A stretch of 64,000 bases of DNA. It comes from Symsagittifera roscoffensis. Taxonomy: Eukaryota > Xenacoelomorpha > Acoela > Convolutidae. The stretch lies in NCBI RefSeq assembly GCF_963678635.1, contig NC_087063.1:37052540-37116539 (forward strand). The letters are read 5' to 3'. How positions within the stretch are numbered: position 1 is the stretch's first letter; each line of letters begins with the position of its first letter. The notes under the pieces are model-generated. The model searched no databases. It was given only the letters and a program-made list of their open reading frames with translations, and was not told the DNA's origin. The translations under genes were made by a program, and so were the position numbers. This document shows, in pieces, positions 46,809 to 57,779 of this stretch.

Positions 46809-48029
46809 TCATAGTGATTTCTGAGAAACTAGTTTATCTACTATTTTTCTAAATTCTAAATTTGGCTCTCGAATTGAGGAGGGATGTGATGCTCTCTTTT
46901 TGATTGCTATTTTTCGTAATTGAGGTGTTAGATTCATCATTAAAATTTCTGTCATTTTTGTGTTTTTATAATCATGAGTGTTTAGTGAGTATACTTTTCG
47001 GACTAGTGTTTCGATCCTTACTGCTAGTTGTTTGATCTTTTCGTTTGGTAGTCGACGAATTTCATGGCATAAAACCCTTTGATGTTGTTTGTTCCTTTCT
47101 GAATCAAACATTTTTGAAAATTCGTGTGTGAATATTTGCCAGTCTGATTTTATATCTATAGGTAAAACTGAAAACCATTTTTGAGCTGCGCCATCAAGTG
47201 TGGTTTGTTTTAACGCTGGGCGTCTATGTTTGCAATTTTGGTAAATTGGTGTATTTATGGGATCAGGTCCTATATTCAAAATTGAATTTAATGTGACTGC
47301 ATTTAAATAATCTTCTGCAGAATATTCATGGTCTGTACCGGTGAATACCATCAATGGTCTACTTGATGTTAGTGATGATCCACCCATTAGGTATGGATTC
47401 ATAGTCATTTGGAGTGATTCTGCGGTATTTGGCATTAGTGAAAAGTTTGTAAGTTGTCTTTTTGTGATTTCATGTTGTTGTAAATAATAAGGTAGTGGGA
47501 TTTCATTTTGCATTTGTGTTGGTTGATAATAATCTGTGTTAACTGGGTTTTGTATTTGTATTGTTTGATAGGGTTGTGTACTAGCTAATTTTTGTGAGTA
47601 AAAATTTGTATTTTGAGATGCTAGTCTTGGTCGAGGTTGTTGTACACGGTATTCCTGTGTATATGGTGCAAAAATATCTGGTTGATAGTAGTCATTATCA
47701 TCTGATGATAAATAGTTAGTTGTATAAAAATGTGTTTTATGTTTATTTTGGTTTTGTTGTTTATTGTTTTTATTCTGTTGAAAAAATCGATAATTTTCAC
47801 TTTGGTTTTGCAAAATTCGTGGATAGTCATGAAATTTTACTGAAGTTGTTGTTTGTTGTTGAAATTTTTGTCTTTGCGAAACTAAAGGTTTTTGAGTATT
47901 TGGACGAGAAGGTTTAGATGTTTGTGGTCTATTTACATAGTTATAATTGTGTTCTGCAAAGTTGTTCCTAGTGAATGTTCTTTGTTTTTGTATTGGTTTC
48001 ATCTTTGGTCTAAACGGTTGATAAGTCAT
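46809..48029 (-). CDS. gag: Gag capsid region, 406-codon open frame
   Basis: Longest intact frame in the window. The first 150 residues are Gln/Asn/Tyr-rich and disordered-looking. Then comes a helical capsid-type domain including MTMNPYLMGGSSLTSSRP, YLNAVTLNSILNIG and DGAAQKWFSVLP, and a basic end (KIVDKLVSQK). The A-Q-x-W-x-x-x-L pattern is typical of Ty3/gypsy gag capsids. Blocks a, b and c carry decayed versions of the same protein. It may be the middle of a longer Gag starting at 49,146. The start at 48,029 (MTYQPFRP) is the first Met of the frame and is not proven to be the initiator. Confidence 0.75.
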   Translation of the reverse strand: MTYQPFRPKMKPIQKQRTFTRNNFAEHNYNYVNRPQTSKPSRPNTQKPLVSQRQKFQQQTTTSVKFHDYPRILQNQSENYRFFQQNKNNKQQNQNKHKTHFYTTNYLSSDDNDYYQPDIFAPYTQEYRVQQPRPRLASQNTNFYSQKLASTQPYQTIQIQNPVNTDYYQPTQMQNEIPLPYYLQQHEITKRQLTNFSLMPNTAESLQMTMNPYLMGGSSLTSSRPLMVFTGTDHEYSAEDYLNAVTLNSILNIGPDPINTPIYQNCKHRRPALKQTTLDGAAQKWFSVLPIDIKSDWQIFTHEFSKMFDSERNKQHQRVLCHEIRRLPNEKIKQLAVRIETLVRKVYSLNTHDYKNTKMTEILMMNLTPQLRKIAIKKRASHPSSIREPNLEFRKIVDKLVSQKSL

Positions 48030-48639
48030 ATGTAAGTATTTTGGGACAATGGTGGGTTTAACCTTAAATTGTAATGTTACCTGTGGTAAGGTTGATTTTA
48101 GGTCTTGGAGTTGTAAGATTGGGATGTATTGGTGAAATTTTTTAATGTGTTGTTGTTATTACTGTTGTAACTACGTTTTCATTTGCGAAATGTGATGGTG
48201 TTTGAAAATCTTGTTGTGTAAGATTCTTAGTTCCATTTAGGTTTTCTTGTTGTACGAGACTTGAGTTTGAACTATTATTTTTTGTTCTATCGGGTAGAAA
48301 TGAATTATAATTTAAAAGTGTTGCGTCAGTTGTGAGTGGATATACCTTAATATAATCTTTGTCAATGGAAATTGTGCTAATTGCTTGACCTGAAATATCT
48401 TTTGGTATGTTAAAGAATAGTGGATGAGATCAGTCAGGGTCCCAAACATAATCTGATTGTTCTGCTATTACAGTGTCATCAGTTGAATTTTGAAGTCTGA
48501 AACTTTTTCTTGGTTGTGAAATTAAATCAATATTTTGTGTGAAATAATCAATAATAGAACATGCCAAGATGTTTTGTAAATCGTGTTTATCATTTTGTGA
48601 AATTTCGTTACTTGTTAAACTTTCACGGATTGTGTTTAA

Positions 48640-49146
48640 TTATTCAGAAAATGATGCGATATCATGTCTTACAGTTGTATGTTTTGATGTTTGAACTGGT
48701 GAAGTTCCTTGGGATTCTGGTTTTTCTAGTATAAATAGATAGCTATAAGTTATTTGAAATGATTCATTTGTAAAAATTGAATTTGCTCTTTGTGAATTTT
48801 GGTGTTGTATATTTTTTATGTATACTGTAAATACTCTTGAAAATTCTATATCTACGTCGTCTGTTTGAAGTAGATATCTACCATGAAACTTACTTGATGA
48901 CTGTATTTCTATGGTATAGATTCCGTACTGTTGTGTCAGGTTACGTATTCCTTTGAGGTAGTGATCGATAATTTGTCTTTTGATTCTTACTTCGAGAAAT
49001 TCTGCTGTGCATGGACTAACTCCTCTTTCAAACAAATTTTCTATTAGATTTTGACAAAATTGTGTTTGTCCTCTATTATCGGTGAAAGAATTGATTAAAA
49101 TTGGGGAGATGGAGTTTTCATCTTCGCTTTCTTCATTTTGACTCAT
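48640..49146 (-). CDS. gag: First ORF after leader: Gag N-terminus or separate protein
   Basis: 168 codons starting MSQNEESEDENSISPIL, acidic at first, then mixed alpha/beta-looking (YGIYTIEIQSSSKFHGRYLL) and ending before a stop at 48,640. It is the first frame downstream of the leader and so the natural start of Gag translation. 48,030-48,640 has no long frame but carries sequence alignable with 12,163-12,360 of block a, so a continuous longer Gag with later breaks is likely. No domain recognised. Confidence 0.55.
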   Translation of the reverse strand: MSQNEESEDENSISPILINSFTDNRGQTQFCQNLIENLFERGVSPCTAEFLEVRIKRQIIDHYLKGIRNLTQQYGIYTIEIQSSSKFHGRYLLQTDDVDIEFSRVFTVYIKNIQHQNSQRANSIFTNESFQITYSYLFILEKPESQGTSPVQTSKHTTVRHDIASFSE

Positions 49147-50104
49147 TTTTGTGCGTTATGACTGTCAATTTGTAACTTTCTATGTGTTTTATTGGTTGAT
49201 TCCAATTGTATAGACATACTGGTTTGTTTCTGTATGTGGTTTTTATTCTGCGTTTTCCTTGTATTGATGATTGAGATGTGGTTTCTGATTCAGAAAAATA
49301 TAGTGTATCACTAACCTGATAGTTTTTTTACGGAGTCTTTTAATCTGTAAAGTTCTTCTGAATGACTTGTTTCCGATTCGGAGAATGCGTTTCCTTGTTT
49401 GGAAAATCTTTTCGTGTAATCTGTCTTTGTTTGCTTAAAATTTTTCTTTTGATTGTTTGTCGTTTTGTTGTATTATATCCTATTGACTGTGTGTGTAGAG
49501 TGAAAACGAGGTCATAATTTTTTCGTTTATTTGCCAATTGTGTAGTATGATTATTGTTTATTTCCTAAATTGTCTAGTGACATAAGTTTTAGGATGACGG
49601 ATGCAATGTTTGGATTAGTAATTTTTAATGCTTAAACTGTTAATTCTTACAATTTTTTCGGTTAGCCTAACTTGGGTCATATATTTCAGGGTTGAAGAGA
49701 AAAGTATATATCGATTCCTGAGAATGACTGTTACTTTCTGGTGACAAGTCTAAGTTAAGGTGTTAACTTACTTAATCTTACTTATGGGTAGTGATTGTGT
49801 TCAAGGGTTGGAGAATAGTAAAGCGATTCACAAGGTTCAGGTATAATTAGAACACACGTAGTTCGCTAGATACTATTTTAAACTTACTAAGTTTAAATTT
49901 TTTCCTGGGTCTGGTAAGAGGGGGGTCAAGTGAAGGATGATTAACCGAAGTTCTTCACTGTTTATCCTAATTGGAATGGTTAGTGTGATTTAAAAAATTT
50001 CTATTAGTCTTGGGTCTTGAGAAAAGGTTGGATAGTGAATCGACGTTTGAGGTCGTTAGACACTTTGCTAAATGTGTGGGGGAGAACAAATTTGTTCTAT
50101 TTGT

Positions 50105-50126
50105 CCAAGGATAAGCCTTGATGATC
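50105..50126 (-). promoter_or_regulatory. Leader palindrome 1
   Basis: CCAAGGATAAGCCTTGATGATC; CAAGG pairs with CCTTG around a short loop. Related to 50,178-50,201 and to motifs in the leaders of blocks a, b and c. Confidence 0.5.
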
Positions 50127-50177
50127 AAAATATAAAATTATTGAAAATAAATTTAGTTCAGATAAAAGTGAATTCAA

Positions 50178-50201
50178 GATCCAAGGAAAGCCTTGATGAT
50201 C
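50178..50201 (-). promoter_or_regulatory. Leader palindrome 2
   Basis: GATCCAAGG AAAG CCTTGATGATC: outer GATC/GATC and inner CAAGG/CCTTG pair with a four-base loop. It is the most complete copy of the motif. Confidence 0.55.
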
Positions 50202-50880
50202 TGTGACGTTTAAAAGGTTTAAGTTAAATGGAAATAAGAATTAGGATAGACCTTTACAAATTAAATTAAGGTTTATTTGATTAAAAATTTTGTATATTAG
50301 TTTTTGATGATGTTAGTGGGTTTATGATTTGCTGTTATGTTTTAGGTGATGAAGCTGAGAGGAACAAATGATTTTTATATTACTAATAATTTGAATGTTT
50401 ATTAATTAATTTTTGCATTTATTTTCAATAAACATTTTTTTTCTTGATATCTTTTTAAACTTACTGCAGAGTTAAGGAAACGACTAGGGATGTTTTTATC
50501 AATCGTTATTGTACAATATCAGGTTTAGCGCCTGTAATTATCGGTGAAGATTTTTCTTCAAGTTACTATGTTTGCAAATGAAAATCTAAATTCATTGCTA
50601 ATAAAACTCTAAATACAAAAGATTGTGATGGCTTTTGCCGTACGACCATGAAACTTATGGGTAAGTTCCGTTGTAGTCGTATATCGTCTCTTGTCCGAGG
50701 TCTTTTTCCACTACCGGGAAGTTCTCGTATTGTTCGGAATAATGGCTTTGATCTATTGAGTCGTAGAGACATTTCAATTAAACTTTTGTCGTGTAACAAT
50801 TTTGAGAATGTTGTTGTCTAAATCTAATCTATTTTTGGTTAGTTCTAAGCTATTTTGTTCCTTTAGTTCTTATTCGAGAC

Positions 50881-50894
50881 TTATGGTCGCACCA
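50881..50894 (-). promoter_or_regulatory. Primer-binding site
   Basis: On the minus strand TGGTGCGACCATAA begins two bases after the CA end of the 5' LTR. TGG is the complement of a tRNA CCA end. The core TGGTGCGACC recurs beside LTR b, with one change beside LTRs a and c. The tRNA would end GGTCGCACCA; I could not assign it to a known tRNA. Confidence 0.65.
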
Positions 50895-50896
50895 GA

Positions 50897-51273
50897 TGGG
50901 TTTGGATGGGTTTCTAACTCATAGAGTAATTTCAGATAAGCTACACCGTCTGCTCGTCACGCTATCCTATTTTCGGCCGGATAGATTCGTGCAACTTCTT
51001 AGTCTAAAACCGATCTTAATCTTACTTTTATATCTCTTAGTCTCAATAGATCTAGAGTATACTGGTTTGTTACGAGTCGGTCTCCTGGAGAAAGCAACTA
51101 GTTTGTAAGTTAAATTCAAAATGCTATGGTGCTGAAATCACAAGTGATTTCAGCACTTAGAATTAAGTGGGTTGTTAGTTAGATGGAGTGTGATTGGTGA
51201 GTCTTTAATATTTTATAGGGATAAAATATCTAATTTATAACCAATAATAATATATAGTTTGGATCAGGTTCCA
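50897..51273 (-). mobile_element. 5' LTR of central element
   Basis: 377 bp, TGGGTTTGGA...GGTTCCA in plus orientation. It aligns end to end with 29,666-30,037 with scattered substitutions. It contains the perfect 13-bp inverted repeat at 51,129-51,156 and a TATA-like CCTATAAAATATT on the minus strand. Confidence 0.88.
51129..51156. repeat. LTR inverted repeat, right LTR
   Basis: GTGCTGAAATCAC, AA, GTGATTTCAGCAC: a perfect 13-bp stem with a 2-nt centre. Confidence 0.85.
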
Positions 51274-51277
51274 GATC
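51274..51277. repeat. Target-site duplication, right (GATC)
   Basis: GATC immediately outside the right LTR, matching 29,662-29,665. Confidence 0.7.
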
Positions 51278-52855
51278 AGCAAAAACTAAATTGAGACGTT
51301 TTGAGACAATTTTGAGCAAAAGGGCGCTCTAAGTGGGACAGTACAACAGAGCCGAAGTACAACAATGCCGAATTTCAAAATGTTCTTCAACAGAGCAGAA
51401 AAATGCTTTGAATACTGTTTTTACTTATCCAAAATCACTGACAAGTAAATTAATTCAAATCGACGAAAATTGAAAATTCGAAACAAAAATTCTCAAGCGC
51501 AGCGTCATAAATTTTTTCGACCAAACAATTAATTCAGCAAAATGTCAGTTTCGCTCTTTAACAAAAAAGCCTACTTTCGCTCTTTAACAAAAAAGATGTA
51601 CTTAGCCACTGTTGAATGCCTCCTTTATACTGATGCACTGGTTGATTTGGATTTGGCTAATACAAATGAAAGGACTTTATTCCTAAAATGTTTTCGTACA
51701 AAGCCAAATTTTGAGCACATACAAAGGTGTTCATTTTTTCGCTCGAGCTGTTTTTTTTTCCAATCTGGGTAAAATTTTGGAGCGTATTTGAAATAATTTT
51801 GAGTAATTCACCTAGCATTCTTCATTTAAGGCCAATATTCGGCTTCTTTATAATTCTTTATAATTCTTCGGCTTCTTTATAGTTTAAGGCCAATATTCGG
51901 CTTCTTTAAAATTGTAGACAATACATTTGAGATGGATTGGCTAATTTTAACCAATCAGATTGAAGCAAATTATTTCCAATTCAAGATGTTGAAATATTGA
52001 TGCCTGGGCGGAATAAGTAGAAATACCCGAAAAGAGTACAATCCTAAACGTTTTAAGATGTTTTAAGAACTGAAAAAAAAGAGAATGTTCCAACTTGCTA
52101 GCAGATTGTGAGCAATTTTTACGTTAAAGCGTGAGCGTTAATGATAATCAAATGGATAAATCGAAAAGCTGAACTGAAAAAAATTCCCATTTTTTGATCC
52201 TTCGACTATTTCTGCATGGTACTTCAACAAAACTTACACTAAAAATTAATCGTTCATTTACGAAAAAAAGTTCAAAGTGTCAAGGAACTGTAGATGGCTT
52301 CAGTCGCCTGAGAAAAACTACATACTCTACTAATTCAGAGCGCGAACCAGCGATGCTGATATAGAGGCTTCTTGGACTCGCAAGAACTGACGGTTACACG
52401 AGACGCTTCTCTGAGTTCTTGTGATTTTTTGCGTAAGTCAACGAGGCATTGCTTCAACGTGATTATTTAAGGAAATAAGTTTGCTTGTATCGGGGCGATG
52501 CCCTGAATGTTCTGTCTGTCATTGAAATGGTGTTTGAAAACATCAACACGGTATGCCATGTTCAAAGTGATGTTTTTTAATGTCGATTAACGTATCATTA
52601 AGGCAAAAAAGTTCCACATTTCAATTATGAAAAATTTTTGAGCGGAATAAATAACCGCCTTAGCATTAAGTTAGCCTTAATGCTAAATTTTAAGCCCAAA
52701 TAGTTTTTACTAACAAATCACAGGTAAAATATCTGTAAACTTGAATGCATGACTTCACTGAATTTTAGATGGTATCAAAAATCTTGTTCGAAGTGGCTAA
52801 CTAAAAACTAGAAGAGCACAAACATTGTGTCGGGAATCCTTAGTTTTAATTGGTA
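51278..52855. other. Right flank of central element, no gene seen
   Basis: Only short frames (for example 51,542-51,772 plus, 76 codons) without splice context. A small duplicated word, TTTCGCTCTTTAACAAAAAAG, occurs twice near 51,550-51,595. A hairpin CAAGAACT...AGTTCTTG lies at about 52,381-52,423. Confidence 0.45.
51828..51914. repeat. Short direct repeat
   Basis: AAGGCCAATATTCGGCTTCTTTA occurs twice (about 51,829 and 51,887) around shorter TTCTTTATAATTC repeats. Confidence 0.7.
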
Positions 52856-52859
52856 AGTT

Positions 52860-53520
52860 TTAATGTTTCATCAAAATTTTTTATGCTTCAAGTTTGTAAG
52901 CAAAAGCATTCTAGCAGAAAAACAACGGTCGTTTATATAAACTTCTGTTTATCTTAGTGATTGAATTAAAGCATAAGTCTCATAGCAGATGTTATCGTAG
53001 CTTAGAGTCGACCCAGTCCAGGAAATAAAACGATATTTATATGAGTTGATAAATTGAAAGAGTTATATAAACAATAATAATGAATGACTTATAATGGTGG
53101 AACAACTGTCCTAAATACTAAAATGGGGTTGGGATTTTTAGGTTAAGATATATAAATTAAATTAAAAGAAAAAATTAGATTCTCATTTCTGTTAGTTTTT
53201 GAACGTTGAGAGAATCAGAATAGATTTTGTAAAGAAAAAAAAAATTTAGAAAGTAGGAAAATGTTTAAAATCGATCGAGCGATTGCTTAAATAAAAAATC
53301 AGCGTGATCGAAACAAAAAAACTATTTACAAGTTCAAATTCTTTTGTTAGAATTGCAAAAAAATGCGATTTTGTTGCCGCGCCATCTAGTTTTCGAGGCA
53401 AGCCAGTGAACCAGAACACCTATTTGGTAAATTACTTGTTTTCAGTATACAGGCCAAAAGCAGGGAAAAAATTGAGTCGGAAATTGAGACAATGAAAGCA
53501 TTGTTTCAATTGGACTTGCA
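52860..53520. repeat. Ancient dispersed repeat, copy 1
   Basis: Alignable with gaps to 57,240-57,975: CTTCTGTTTATCTTAGTG, AAGCATAAGT, AAATGATATTTATATGA-like words, then ATTGCAAAAAA, CATCTAGTTTTCGAGGCAAG and ATACAGGCCAAAAGCAGG. Identity is roughly 60 percent by eye. A 63-codon plus frame (53,304-53,495) is rich in basic residues but unrecognised. Confidence 0.45.
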
Positions 53521-56500
53521 ATCAAAATTTAAAATTTTAGTTCAACCTTTAATTTATTTTAGTGATTGCAATACGAGTGGCCTCCTTTTTTAGATAGAAA
53601 ATCGTTTGATACACACATCTTCATTAGTTTCTTTTTACTTGATTAAATTATGAAGTATATTAGTTAAATGATGAAAAAATATTTAGAATAGAAGTGGTGT
53701 TTTTGGTTCCACTTTCAAGTTTTATCTTTCTTCCTTTTTTTTTTTCGTTCTCTTGCCATGCCTTCAATCGTTTTTCTTTTGATTCTCAGGACGACATTTG
53801 AACTTCACCTTGGGTGTGCTTGTACAGATGTTTGTTCTGGTGTTTGTCATCATTGATTGTAGATTGCTATCATTTTGCTGGGGTTTTGCTCGTTTTCTTC
53901 CCAGTGATCGCACATGCATTGGAGCTTTCCCTGCTATTTCGTGAGCTGACTCCGTCTTTGTTTATTTTTTCTAACAGCTTCCAATCTATTACCCGGATGC
54001 ACACCATTGTTAAAGTTATTTCACAGTTTTTTTTTGTCTGCTATAATCTGCTAAAAGAGGCTTTTTGTTTTTTACACAAAAAAAACATAACTGATTTTCT
54101 TCAGAAACGCAGTTGCGAAGTTGATATTTACTTGTTCTTGTTTCTAAAGTAATTTTCCGGGCAAGATTTTTTCTCAAGCACACAAACCCACCCAGATGAA
54201 AGGGAAAAAAGAATGGCATCAGACATTGCTTGCCCAAAAAGCCTCTTCGTTCACTGGGTTAATGTCATTCTTAGACACTAATTCAGGACATACAGTGTGT
54301 TCTGTTGATATGGTCGAATCAGCAAATTTTGAAAAAACAAAACTGAAGTAAATGAGAAACAATCTATCTTAAGAACCTGTCATGTTTGATAACAACTTAT
54401 CTTTTTATTTCGAAGTGATATCTATTGTGTAATGTTGAATCGCAAAATCTTGGTTAGTTTGAGAGCAATGAGCGCATGTGTTTTTGAGCTTGATTGCTTC
54501 TTCATTGATATTGGAGAGTTTTTTAAGTCGATCTTGTTTCGTTGAACAGCAAATGTAGACATTTTGTTTCACACTAGTCGAACCCGATTAGTGTGTTAGA
54601 ATCAAGCGGCAAATTGACATCGATTGATTCTTTAAAAAAAAAATTTTAAAGCTGAGCATTGTATTAGCAATTTTTTTTCAAAAACTTGCTCATATATCTC
54701 TCTCGATAGTTCCTGATTTTGAATAAATATGGCAAACATTTCAAGGATACCTGTTTGTACTATTCAAAGGGTTTTTCCCAAATCATCACGTAGACCAATT
54801 GTTGAAGATTATTCTTAAATTTTCAAAAAATTAAATTTTCTAAAATTGTCTTTATTTGGTCTCAAAAGCCTCTGAGTCTATCAACTTTTATTATACTGAT
54901 GAGTGTTTGAGCAGACTAAAACCTAATTCCATGCGCATTTTTAATTTTTTAATTAATGGCGAATCGTTATCAAACTTGGTCATATTGTTGAGGAGCGAAT
55001 ATTATTGAGGTTTCGAAGGCTACAAATCCCCACTATTTCATTTATCGCTAGCATGAAAAATGGCATCACGTATTAGCAACTATATTTTGCACCAGCAAGG
55101 TAAAAATAAGTGTGCGGCGCAATGGCTCTCATTTTTTTGTCAGCCTGTTTTTGTGACTGGAATAATAATTGAAACAAGCAACTTTAAAAAATTTGGAAGA
55201 TGAAGTTTCCTTCCAAATAATACTATGCTGGTTCGCTTTCTGCAACTCTGTGTCTAAGCGAACTTCAAATTGAACCTATTAGCTTCTCTATTTGCATATA
55301 GACGAACCCGAAAGCAATCAAGGCCTTCGCTTTCAATTATTTGCTTAATTTTTACAGTAGCTACGGAATATATCAAAGGTTAAAACTCAATTTTGTTGTC
55401 CTCTTTTTGAAAGTCTTTTCCTCAACTTCAATGTATTTCTCCTCTTTGACTTTTTGAGATGACTTTTTTGTCATTAAACCGACTACGTTTGCAATGAAAA
55501 CGACTAAAGAAAATAAGCTTCTGGCCTTACGCAGTTTATCATTGAATTTTTGATAGAAAACATCTTGTATAGAGCTAGCGCTCCAGGCTCGGTTGAAAGA
55601 TAATTTCTCTTAGAGAATTTTTTAGAAACCTTAAGAAAACTTTTTTGTCGAAAGCTTGTTTGTTTTCAGATTTAATTAATTTATTAACTTGTATGAGCAT
55701 ACTTCGACAAAAATGGATTAATGTTATCTGATATTTTTGTAGTTGCCTTAAATGAGCGTGATTTGTCAAAACTTTGATTATTTCTAGCCTAAGTTTTTGT
55801 TTCTTACATCAATTCGAAAAATATTGAACAAAATTGGGCTATTTTGAAATAATTTTAGCGTAGATGTCTTTCAATTGGGCAATTTTAAAGTAAAATTGGA
55901 CTAGTTTGAACTAGTCTGCTTGTGATCTAAATTAAACGGATTTTTGGCCAAATTTGAGTAAATTTAAAAGTAATTTGGAGTTTATCTCTTTTAATCGGTT
56001 TAGTTTTTATCAGAAAGGGGAAAAGTTAAATTAATTGACTTTCACTTAATATCAACATACTCAAATTGATCAGCTTTTGGTTATTTTAATTTATTTTGCT
56101 TTTCGTCTCTAATTTTAATTTGTTTTGACTAAAAATGGTTCAAATCAAAATGAATTAAAAGTTTATAGGTTATGATAATTGAGCTTATTATGACCAATTT
56201 TTGGTAAATGTTTTTACGTTAAAAAAGTCTAGTTTAATTGGGTTTACTTTGAGGGAAAATTGGTATAAAGCACTTTCTTGGAAGTTTATTTATCTAAACT
56301 GGGCTTTTTTTGTCCAAATTTTTGGCTAGTTTTTGTTCAAACTTTTCAAAACTTATTTAAAGTATTTTTTTTGTAATTTCATCTTAAAATTAACATAAGT
56401 TCGCTAAAATTATGTTCCCAATAAGAAGTCGGTTAAAAAATTAGTTACAAAAGAAACACTAATTAATTTCTTTTTTTTGGGTTTAAACAGTTCCTTCCCT

Positions 56501-57239
56501 GTTTTGGGTCAAAAAAGTTTTTCCCTGATGAGACAATCAGCCTTGGAAAAAATTGGTTAAGTTAGAGGATAAAACTCGGAAATGGTGGAAACGATAAAAA
56601 AGCGCGATTGCACTATAAGAAATTAAGGTTGAGTCTGAGTTTCGCATAGCTTTGCTTATTAGTATGATGGTTGAAATTAATTTATCAATTGCTTAGTGTA
56701 CAATTAGTTTATATACAGGATTTCCTAAATCCTTGTTCATAAAAAAACCGAAAGTTTTTTTTGTTTTAAGAGCGTTTTTGGAATTTTCTGATGAAACAAT
56801 AAGACCACAAACAATTTAATGGATCAATATTGGTTAAACTGTTTTAGTTCGAAAAGTAGATATTTAGTTTGCCGAAATTGTTTGCTTAAAATTGCCGGCT
56901 TCGTAGGAGAACGTTTCCTTTTATTTGATACTGAAAATCTATAAAAAACAAAGAGTTAGAAATTTCTGTGTCAATTTTAACAGAAAACTGTCGTAGACTC
57001 TTTAGCGATAGGGAAAATATTGATTTTCTTGACTTTATCTGGGTGTCTCTGGCGAAAAAGCGGTCAATTAGATTAGATTGCGCGTCTCAAAGATAGACCA
57101 CATCTGTCTTAAATATTTCTAAAGTTGGAAACGGAACAACGGAAACTCACTACCGAAAACTTAGAAATTTTTTCAGCTAAATGTTTTGATTTTCGAAAAA
57201 TATATATAGTTTTTAAGGGGTAATTCTCTGTTAAAAACA
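53521..57239. other. No convincing gene
   Basis: AT-rich DNA. The largest frame (53,814-54,152 plus, 112 codons) is pyrimidine-driven, Leu/Phe/Cys-rich and opposed by equally plausible minus-strand frames, so I do not call it. No tRNA, rRNA or LTR is recognised. Confidence 0.45.
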
Positions 57240-57779
57240 CAACAATTTTTTTTAAACAAAAGTAACAATTGCTCTTGATGGTTGATGGAAACTTTTGTTT
57301 TTCTTAGTATCTAAGTTTAAGCATAAGTTTCGAGCTAACTGTTATCACTAATTTTAACCATAGTTAATCTAGTCATAGAGTTTAAATGATATTTATATGA
57401 ACACAGATAAATAAAACTGGTCGAGGAAATAAGTGAAAAGGATTGAAAAAAAACCAGAGTTTGTGTTTTTAGATATAAAATACTTATGTGTTCAGATATA
57501 TAAAGTTAAGAAAAAGCATCAGAAACTTACCTCGATCACTATGTGCTCAATTTTTTTAGAAGGAGAGTATTTGATAAAAAACGAAAAGTTTCAACTTGAT
57601 CGACTGAGCGAGTGAGAAAAACAATAACTTTTAAGGGTCACGATGATGTTTTTCAACTTTTTGATTGAGACATAGTGCACCTGCAATCTGGACTTCAGAC
57701 ATCATTTTTTTATTTTCCTCATGCTGTTGCTGAACTTCATTTTTGCAAATTTGTGATTTGTGATTTTTTTAAACAAACA
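57240..57779. repeat. Ancient dispersed repeat, copy 2
   Basis: Counterpart of 52,860-53,520. Its alignable part continues to about 57,975, inside the first unit of the 1.41-kb tandem duplication. Confidence 0.4.

Larger units (their letters stand above)
49147..50880 (-). promoter_or_regulatory. Long 5' leader of central element
   Basis: About 1.7 kb between the primer-binding site and the first gag ATG, without a long minus-strand frame. It includes two palindromes of the GATCCAAGG...CCTTGATGATC type (50,105-50,126 and 50,178-50,201). Parts at 49.7-50.1 kb align with the leaders of blocks b and c (for example GAAGTTCTTCACTGTTTA and GGTCGTTAGACA). Packaging and dimerisation signals are expected here. 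Confidence 0.55.
29666..51273 (-). mobile_element. 21.6-kb env-bearing Ty3/gypsy-class retroelement (decayed)
   Basis: Bounded by direct LTRs of 372 and 377 bp with TG...CA ends and a GATC target duplication. The order on the minus strand is 5' LTR, primer-binding site, leader with palindromes, gag, RS-rich nucleocapsid-like region, protease, RT, RNase H, integrase, small membrane ORF, proline-rich ORF, envelope-like region (3' half triplicated), additional ORF, long 3' non-coding region, GGATGGG purine tract, 3' LTR. Domain order protease-RT-RNase H-integrase and the retropepsin, RT and integrase motifs place it in Ty3/gypsy (Metaviridae). The LTRs are roughly nine-tenths identical by eye, in keeping with the many frameshifts. 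Without the two extra tandem units it would be about 19 kb, large for the class. Confidence 0.9.

Noticed and set aside
52320-52430. Possible tRNA or tRNA-derived SINE (GGTTCGCGCTC on the minus strand)
   Set aside because: The B-box-like word lacks the GGTTCGANNCC ending, no A box or cloverleaf is formed, and the clear structure there is a simple hairpin CAAGAACT/AGTTCTTG.
53814-54152. 112-codon plus-strand ORF
   Set aside because: Composition (Phe, Leu, Cys, Val) follows a pyrimidine-rich tract, there is no conserved motif, and minus-strand frames are equally long.
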